Assembly (NCBI GenBank): GCA_009760855.2
Contig: WPIO01000023.1
Location: 1,677,501 to 1,741,500 of the forward strand
Direction: 5' to 3'
Source of the DNA: Cristatella mucedo
Lineage: Eukaryota > Bryozoa > Phylactolaemata > Cristatellidae
Length of the DNA stretch: 64,000 nt
The position numbers and the translations under genes are program-made. The notes beneath the pieces were generated by a model. It ran no database searches, had not been told where the DNA came from, and saw only the letters and a program-made list of their open reading frames with translations. Below are positions 1-64,000 of this stretch, in pieces (positions within the stretch are counted from its first letter, which is position 1; every line of letters begins with the position of its first letter).

Positions 1-196
1 AAAGCTCGTGCCGACTTTACCTGTGGCATTCATCAGCACATACTCACACTGCACCTGGTCAAACACGCCAGTGGCAGAGATAGGTGCGAGTGCTGGGGGC
101 ACGGCAGCAGACGGCCCTTTGCCACATGGACCGGTCGCCTTTGCAGAAGCTGCTGCTGCAGTAGCTTCGGTCGGTCGGTGGGGCCGCTTTCGCAGA
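1..196 (-). CDS. Possible gene 1 exon at window edge
   Basis: The minus frame stays open to the window end. It runs from an Ala-rich stretch (ATAAAASAKATG) into a more ordered end, APISATGVFDQVQCEYVLM, followed by NATGKVGTSF. The DQVQCEYVLMNA part looks coding. A donor (CACAG|gtaaagtc) near position 17 could instead end it. No acceptor in the phase needed from exon M was found. Confidence 0.3.
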
Positions 197-1043
197 CTAT
201 GACCGAGATTTGCTAGGCAGCCTATGGTCCATCGCTGTGTCAAGTACCTTTAAAAAGTCAGCGACTCACGGCTCAAGAAAACCGTCCGCAATGCAGACGG
301 CTTGGTCATACCTTGCCATGGCAGCAACAGCAGCCACCGCAGCATCGGCCACTGAAGCAGGTCGAGCAAGAGGCGTAGCAGCAGCGAAACAAGAGAGAAA
401 TCGAGGCAATCGTAGCTTGAGCAAGCTTGCCTCTCTGAGCTGAGGCTTGGGGATCGCTGAGGGCAACCGGGTAGGCATCCGGCCACGGTGGACGAAATAT
501 CGAGTGCCGTCCTACATTTTCAAGGCGCTGAGGCTGCACTTACTTATTCCATAAGGTCAGAGTGGGAAACAGCAGATGCATTTCGACATCGTAGAATAGG
601 TTTGCCTGCTTTGGGTTCTGTCGGACACCCCTGATCGTCAAGTCAGCGAGCAATTGTGACACGTTCACCTGCGTTTAAAAAGGGCCAAAGTTGGTGCAGT
701 GGCGCCGGGCTTTAGCAAGCCGGTTTACATGAGTGAGAGATCAGCCTTGCGAAGTTGCTCGCAGCTGGTGCGCAGCGCTACAAGCCGCAGACTGCATCGC
801 TAACGCTGCTCTCCCTCCATCTCCTCCTTTCCCCATGCATACCTCCACGAGCATGCTTTTGCTGCTGCGCACATTCACGGCACCTCGCAGGGTGGCCTGT
901 CACTCGCGGCAGGACTGAGCAGGGCAGAGCGGACCTCAGCAGCCTCATCCGCCTAGCCACTGCCAAGCAGCAGGAGGCACGATGGCCACGACGGCCGCAG
1001 GAAGGTGAGCTGCCCGGAAGAGGTGTGTCCTAGATTCGCCGAC

Positions 1044-42757
<41,714 letters not shown>

Positions 42758-44478
42758 GTTTTGGCAGGAGCAGGAGCAGAGGCAGTGACGGTTTGCGGAC
42801 AACAATGGAGGCAGCCAGTGTCGTCACGTGATTGCACAAGGGGTTCGGCATACGAGCAAGCAGAGCAAGTCTGCAGTAGTCTTGTATGCATGAAATAGGG
42901 AACCCGGTTTAAATGGGGACAATTCAAGCTGTCCGCACTCACTCGCTGCCTCGACCATAGTTGGGATATGCTATGATTACGAGTCAGTTGCCTAGTGATG
43001 CTTAAACATAATCATTGACCCTGCTGGGCTCAGTGCGTTTTCTCTTGAGAAAACCGTCCGTTTGTTCTGATAATGCAAGTGGAAAATGGCAGGTAAAGCT
43101 CAAACGCTCACGAGCAGATGATACAAATAAAGCTAAACCACTCTGCACACTGAAGTCAAGATATCCTCGAAGTAAACTAAATCTTGTGTGCCAGCCCCGC
43201 GAAACCATGCCGCAGCCGCTGCAACAGCAGTAGCATTTAGCATCCCCAACATGGCCAGCCAGCTCTTTCTGTGACTGTCAAAGTGGTTGCAATCTGATTG
43301 GTGCAAACATCAAGCGAGGTTGATGCACATTATTCAAGTGTGCTGACGTAGCACTGCACGGGCATTGGTCCTTGGATGGTGGCCCTGCGACTGTTAATAG
43401 CAACAATATCACTTCCGGCCTGCCTGCACGCCCACTGCTCGAAGGTGGCTTGCTTCTGGAGCTTCTCGAGCTGCACCGGGCATGTCAGGCAAGACCCAAG
43501 AGCGAATGAATGCCTCGGGTCGTTTATCTCCAGCCTAGCCAGAAATCGCCAGAGTTCTGGTTACAAGTAGCAGAGCGCGCAGCTGCCACTGCTGCCGGCT
43601 CACTTATTAAAAATCGTGCGGGCAGTGGCTTAGCTCACGTGCTTCTTCCCTGGCCACCAGTGCTCGGGATCTGAGCAGCGAGCTGGTTCGAACTGACTGG
43701 GTGAGACTGAAAGGCCAGATGTGGAGATTCCCATGCCTTCTCCCCCTGAGCACATCGAGTTGCCCCTCTTCTCTTTCTCTCTCTCTCTCTCTCCTCTCGG
43801 TCTCTCTCTCTCTCTCTCTCTCTCCTCTCGGTCTCTCTAGCAACACAATAGTATTAGAAACGAGCTGTCAAGGCGTTTTACTAACGTCCTTGGGCCACAA
43901 ATGCAGCTCTAGTAATTGGTGCTCGCCCTTGCCGAAAAATACCGGTGAAGCCTAAGCCTCGAAGCACGGCTAACGAGTTACTGCAGACATGTCCCTATCT
44001 GAAGCATAGACGAGTCCATTCGATAGCCACAGTGCTAGAGGTGACCAACACCAGCCATAGCGAACAACTTGTAGTTCAGAGGCTTAGAGCACAACTAACT
44101 GACGGTTAAATGGCTTTGGCCTTTTTTGCTGTTAAGCATAGATTATCACCCGCACCGCCTCCTAATCATTGTTTTTTGGGAACTGCGAATGATATCCCGG
44201 CAAGGACAAGCCAATTACCGATGCCAATGCTTAATTATCTCGTTTTGGACTGACACAAAACAGTATAAACTCCACCTGGCCAGTGTGAGTTCTGTTTCGG
44301 CCCACCGCATGGCTTCCGACGAAGCCTTGCATAGCCTCCCACTGCAGCATCACGCAGAACTGTTTACCCATGGACGGTTGGACAGTCCCCTCGAGAGCTT
44401 GCTTCAACGAAGACATGCCCCGGCTCGTTTAGGGCAGGCCCTGTACACGATGTGATAAGCATAAAGAACACACCAGGG

Positions 44479-44510
<32 letters not shown>

Positions 44511-44869
44511 ACAGGTCGTCACCAGTGATTCAATGCGAAACTCGTCGAGGTAGCTGCTAGCGTCTTCTCTCTATATATATATATCTCTCTCTCTCTCTGG
44601 GCTCAGCTGCTTAGGCTGGCCTACCACCCCCACCCGAATGCGGGCATGCAGCTTTCCCTGCCTCGTAGAACCACTGAAGTAGCTCATCGTTAAGTGACCG
44701 AGTCTCAGCCTGACCGTTAGACCGAGGATGGCACAAGACGAGTTCGTTGCACTGACCGAGAGCAGCACAGATAAGGCGGCTGCAAGCAGAACTGCACTGA
44801 AAAACAGCTCACGTGTGCTCTCTCTCTCTCTCCATCTCTTTCAAGAACAGCATTTCCCTCCGAAGCAAA
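42758..44869. other. Intergenic region between gene 2 and gene 1
   Basis: Sequence between the candidate poly(A) site of gene 2 and the candidate start of gene 1, with no conserved coding frame. It carries (CT)n tracts at 43762-43834, 44478-44514 and 44570-44600, the last with a (TA) run. If gene 1 starts at 42757 its promoter lies here, but I see no TATA box or initiator I would defend. Confidence 0.4.
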
Positions 44870-44875
44870 TTTATT
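44870..44875 (-). terminator. Polyadenylation signal AATAAA for gene 2
   Basis: AATAAA on the minus strand about 500 bp after the stop codon of the phosphatase gene, and the nearest canonical signal I found. A 3'UTR of this length is ordinary. Confidence 0.45.
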
Positions 44876-45368
44876 AAACAAAAGTAAAATGGATATACAA
44901 ATCACTTATAAAAGTCGGGTGGAGTCATGGCGCTGTATATCACGTGAATATGGCTTCTATTGCCACTGCTCAACAGCTACTACTAGCCGATTGAGGTGCT
45001 GATAGAAACTCTATCAGCATGAGCATGGCCGGGTGCCGCAATAGAGGCTGCAGTATCCAAGACTGCCTCTACACAGTGCTGCTGCATCCGCGGTGCAGGA
45101 AAACAAAGTGCTTGCAGAAGCTTAGGCAGCTCTGGCTAGAAGCACCTGGCACCTCATAGCCAAATTATACTAAGCGGTGCCATGGGCGCTGACCATCACA
45201 GCAGCAAACGGCATACACAACTAGCACCACGCGATTCAATAATACTAGCCAGGCTCGCCTGAGCCTTACGACGACACACGTACGTGATCGGGCACCAGAG
45301 GGAGCTGCATCGGAATAGGTCACCACACTGGATAATCAAGCACGTGGCCCAGCTCAGGTCGCATCTGC

Positions 45369-60707
<15,339 letters not shown>

Positions 60708-61051
60708 CTGCAAGCAACCGATCGCACATTTAAGTAGAAGGCTTACAGACGGTTTGCTGCACAAATTAAACTAGGTAGGACTACTAAGTGCAAGCTTGAA
60801 AAACCACATAAAAGATGCCTACCAAGACTATTGACAATTGTTGCAATGCATCACAGCTAAGGTCAAGTCTAGCTTCTACGAAACACAGTGAAACCATCCA
60901 TGCACAATCCGGAAATACTAGTGCTGACAATCAACCATCTCCTTCAATCAAAGCCATTAAAGCATTACAAGCGATCCTTTCGGTGATCTAGCAGATCGTT
61001 TTTCCTAACTTCTTTAGCAGCAAGTTAGACAAGATCAAAAGATAAAAATAC

Positions 61052-61178
61052 TAATTCATTTGCATAGCACCCTAAGAGAACTTAATTTCTATTCAAGCTC
61101 TTCACATATGCCGTAGGGCTCGAGCCCACGAGCTCGGTAGTTGAAAGGCCAGCAACTTACCTCTAGGTCAAATCGGGT
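61052..61178 (-). mobile_element. SINE family A, diverged
   Basis: Head with GATTTGACCTAGAGGTAAGT, B box-like GGGCTCGAGCCC, 3' end AAGAGCTTGAATAGAAATTA and CTCTTAGGGTGCTATGCAAA. Confidence 0.6.
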
Positions 61179-61586
61179 CATCGGAGAGAAAATCCATATG
61201 GAAACATCCTTCCAAAAGTATTCAACCTTTGTTCCTCGCTCCAACTAAATGTCCACCTACACAAGCATACCTTTGCTGCCCTCATTTCAAGATTCAACTC
61301 CCAATCTAAGAAGACTATTGCCCTCTAAACCCCATATCAACTGTTCTCCTTCTAAAATTCCTAGATTTTACTGTGGCCCTACATAACTTACTATGCTAAT
61401 TTGTTCCACCAAGTCTCGATGTTGCTGTGCCTGTCAAATACACTGCAGCGAGTAGTGTAAGATCATTTAAAATCTTATACCCAAACTTCAACCTGACAAC
61501 TAAGTTCCAGTCACATTTTAGAGCTAATCACACCACTTAGCCTGCCAGTGTCTTTGGCCTTCTCCACAACGCTGACAAACGTAAAG

Positions 61587-61737
<151 letters not shown>

Positions 61738-62655
61738 TGCTAGTTCTTCGGGATTTCCTGGCAGCTTTTTATACCATTGATCACCGAGTCCTTCTTGACC
61801 TCCTATTACTAATCAAGGCATGACAGGCACTGTGTTACAGTGACTTAGGTCATTTCAGATGCCAATGGCACACGGTTGTCTTTTAAGTATGGATTACCCA
61901 AGGGATGTGTTCTGTGTCCACTTTCTTAAACAACTTATACACTACTTCCTACCGATGTAATCGCCAAGCATATCTACAATTTCTTTTGTATGCAAATGAC
62001 ACACTGCCGTATCTGTGCTTTGATCCCTACATGCATTCAAGCATCTCTAATACTCTTAAGCTCCCTTGCAGCATGTATTGCTGACATTTGTACTTGGATT
62101 GCAGTACACTTTCTCAAATTGAATGATAAAATAACGATAAAACCAACTTGGTAGTTACGAGCAAACCTCATGCACTTAGATACTGGGACCTTGGCCCACA
62201 AAACTAGGGTCAGCCAGCATAAATCTTATTGTAATGCATACAATCTAGGTGTCATGTTTCAAAACCTTCTCTTCTGCTAGATGCCTATATCAGTTCCACA
62301 GTCCTGTCTGCCTACTTTAGCCATTGAACATTGCTTAAATTTGAGCTAGCTAAGACAAGGATACCATAGCCCAGACGGTCCATGCATATGTAACATTGTC
62401 TAGACTTCTGTAGCACAATGCTTGCAAGTTTTCCGGACTGCTCAACATGAAACTTACAGTAGCTGCGAAAATCAGCAGCTAGGCTTGTCAGTTGTGAACA
62501 TTGCAACTACCATATTACACCTGCTCTCACTGACCTGCACTGGCAACCCATGCAGCATCTTATCGACTTTAAGGTCCTACTACTCTCTTTTGGGCCATCC
62601 ATTCTTTCACCCCCTCACTTACCAGCATCTGAACTACTTCTTAATCAGGCTGGTA
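61738..62655 (+). mobile_element. LINE remnant, left arm of an inverted duplication
   Basis: Plus strand: RDFLAAFYTIDHRVLLDLLL near 61750, a YANDTLPYLCF version of the YADD motif near 61990, FLKLNDKITIKPTW region, HWQPMQHLIDFKVLLLS region, ending at the LNQAGT equivalent of PHQAKHRT. Stops throughout. Confidence 0.7.
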
Positions 62656-62659
62656 CTAT

Positions 62660-63425
62660 AGATGGTATTATGCCTAGCCTGATTAATAATTAGTTCGGAT
62701 GGGTAAGCAGGAGCAAGAGAATCAAGGGCCATACAAGTGAATGACAAAACCTTGACGTTAAGACTTTATTCGATTGAGAGCCAGTGCAGGTAGATGAGAA
62801 TTGGTGTAATGTGGCAATTGCTACTTTGCGACGGGCAAGCCAAGCTGCAGAGTTTTGGACTCACTATAAATGCCTTATTGCACAGGCCGGCACTCCTTCA
62901 AGCAGTGAGTTACACAAGTCAAGATGGGATGTCACAAATGCATGAACCAGGGTCAATGAGGTATTCCTGTCCAAACAGGCCCGATTTTCGCAATGTTAAG
63001 TACCTGAAAGTAGCCAACCTTGACTGTGAAGCTGATATAGTCGACTAGTGAAAGGTCATTTTGGAATAAAATACCCGGATTTCGTGCAAATGCCACGGAA
63101 AGTATGTTGGCTGAGCCTATTTCTAGGGATAGGTATCCCAATTTCTGGATAACACTAAGTTTGCCCATAACTAGCAATTTGGTTTTATAGGCATTCGATT
63201 TGAGAAAGTTTGTTGCCATCAGAGTGCAAATGTCAGCAATACATGCAGCAAGGGATTTTGAAGAGTTCAATGTACTAGAGGGTAGGAAGGTATCAAAGCA
63301 AAGGTATAGCTGTGTGTCATCTACATAAAAATTAGAGTCTAGATAGCATTTGGTGATCACATCAGCAAAAGAGAGAGTAACTTGTTAAAAGAAGTAGACA
63401 ACACACAGACCCCTGGAGTACCCCA
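62660..63425 (-). mobile_element. LINE remnant, right arm of an inverted duplication
   Basis: Minus strand: SNFYVDDTQLYLCFDTFLPS near 63310, FLKSNAYKTKLLVMGKLSVI, ARNPGILFQNDLSLVDYI, down to the same PHQAK-equivalent point near 62670. Confidence 0.75.
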
Positions 63426-63539
63426 TACTGCTCTCAAAGTGTGTAACTCACTTTATCATGATCACTACAATCAAAATCTCCTTATTTGATGGTATTTGAA
63501 TAGAAGCTAAGCAAAACCCTGCTCCTCACAGTCTGCTCC

Positions 63540-63705
63540 ATATGTGACATTTCCCCTGTAAGCCTGTGGGTGCTGAAATTGCTAAACATGCAACAACTAA
63601 TCAATTGACATGCTTCGTTTCTAGAGAAAGTAAATTGCCTAGAAATAGATTTGATTATCTTGAGGTGTTATATAAATGCTTTACATCTACAATTATTATT
63701 ATTAT
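63540..63705 (+). mobile_element. LINE 3' end
   Basis: GTAAATTGCCTAGAAATAGA, TTTGATTATCTTGAGGTGTT, then an ATT tail. A distinct diverged terminus with the same module. Confidence 0.6.
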
Positions 63706-64000
63706 CACAAGGTATAAACAGTGCCTCATTGCTGCCGTGGGCAATGCTTGATACCGGGCAATGCTCGATACCGTGGTCGCAAGGTACTGTACCAAGTGTT
63801 TGGCTAAACATGCCAATACAAAACTAGCCGTACAACGGCTAGCCCTCAAACCTACATAACACAACATCCTTTTAAAGTATTTAGGTGCAGACCATGCATA
63901 TAACAGCAGGAAACATTAGCCCAACCAACTGTCCAGTCCCACACGACATTCATGTCATGGACTGCCTATGTCTGAATTCACTCCTAACGAGTGCTCAGCT

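Overview
The window looks like genomic DNA from an invertebrate animal. It has multi-exon genes with GT-AG introns, reverse transcriptase-bearing non-LTR retrotransposons (LINEs) with (ATT)n tails, tRNA-headed SINEs, an inverted-repeat DNA transposon and very long dinucleotide microsatellites. There are no operons or ribosome binding sites. The phylum cannot be fixed from the sequence alone.

Two protein-coding genes were assembled by hand from exons, splice sites and codon phase, both on the minus strand. Gene 2 (about 60.7 kb down to 45.37 kb) encodes a PPP-family serine/threonine phosphatase with an upstream EF-hand. All core catalytic motifs are intact (GDIHGN, GDYVDRG, RGNHE, HGGI, RAHE), the stop codon is at 45369-45371 and a polyadenylation signal lies at 44870-44875. 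Gene 1 (about 42.76 kb down to 1.04 kb, continuing past the left edge) encodes a large protein with several RGS-like segments that most resembles RGS22. Its N-terminal exons lie at 38.1-42.8 kb, RGS-like segments fall in exons near 37.2, 32.7, 16.2 and 2.2-1.1 kb, and the introns reach about 10 kb.

The remaining sequence is mostly repeats inside the introns. LINE family A (CR1/L2-type C-terminus and YADD-type reverse transcriptase) is found in both orientations, mostly 5'-truncated and often nested. Older LINE lineages lie at 9.3-10.1, 17.8-18.2, 20.3-23.9 and 46.8-48.3 kb. There are two kinds of tRNA-headed SINE. A TIR-bearing non-autonomous DNA element at 4807-5433 has a rearranged relative at 26.4-27.1 kb. 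(CA)n, (CT/GA)n and (TA)n tracts reach several hundred bases.

The most interesting signals are: (1) a 3'-terminal hairpin module of about 45 nt, present about 23 times, shared by several LINE lineages and one SINE, with paired arm substitutions; (2) a phosphatase exon at 58901-59072 whose acceptor lies at a LINE end and whose donor lies at a SINE end; (3) the nested, TIR-flanked DNA element; (4) two large inverted foldbacks made of LINE or SINE copies; (5) a possible 33-nt intron and an intron made mostly of (CT)n. I saw no sign of a CRISPR array, integron, viral genome or bacterial-style system.
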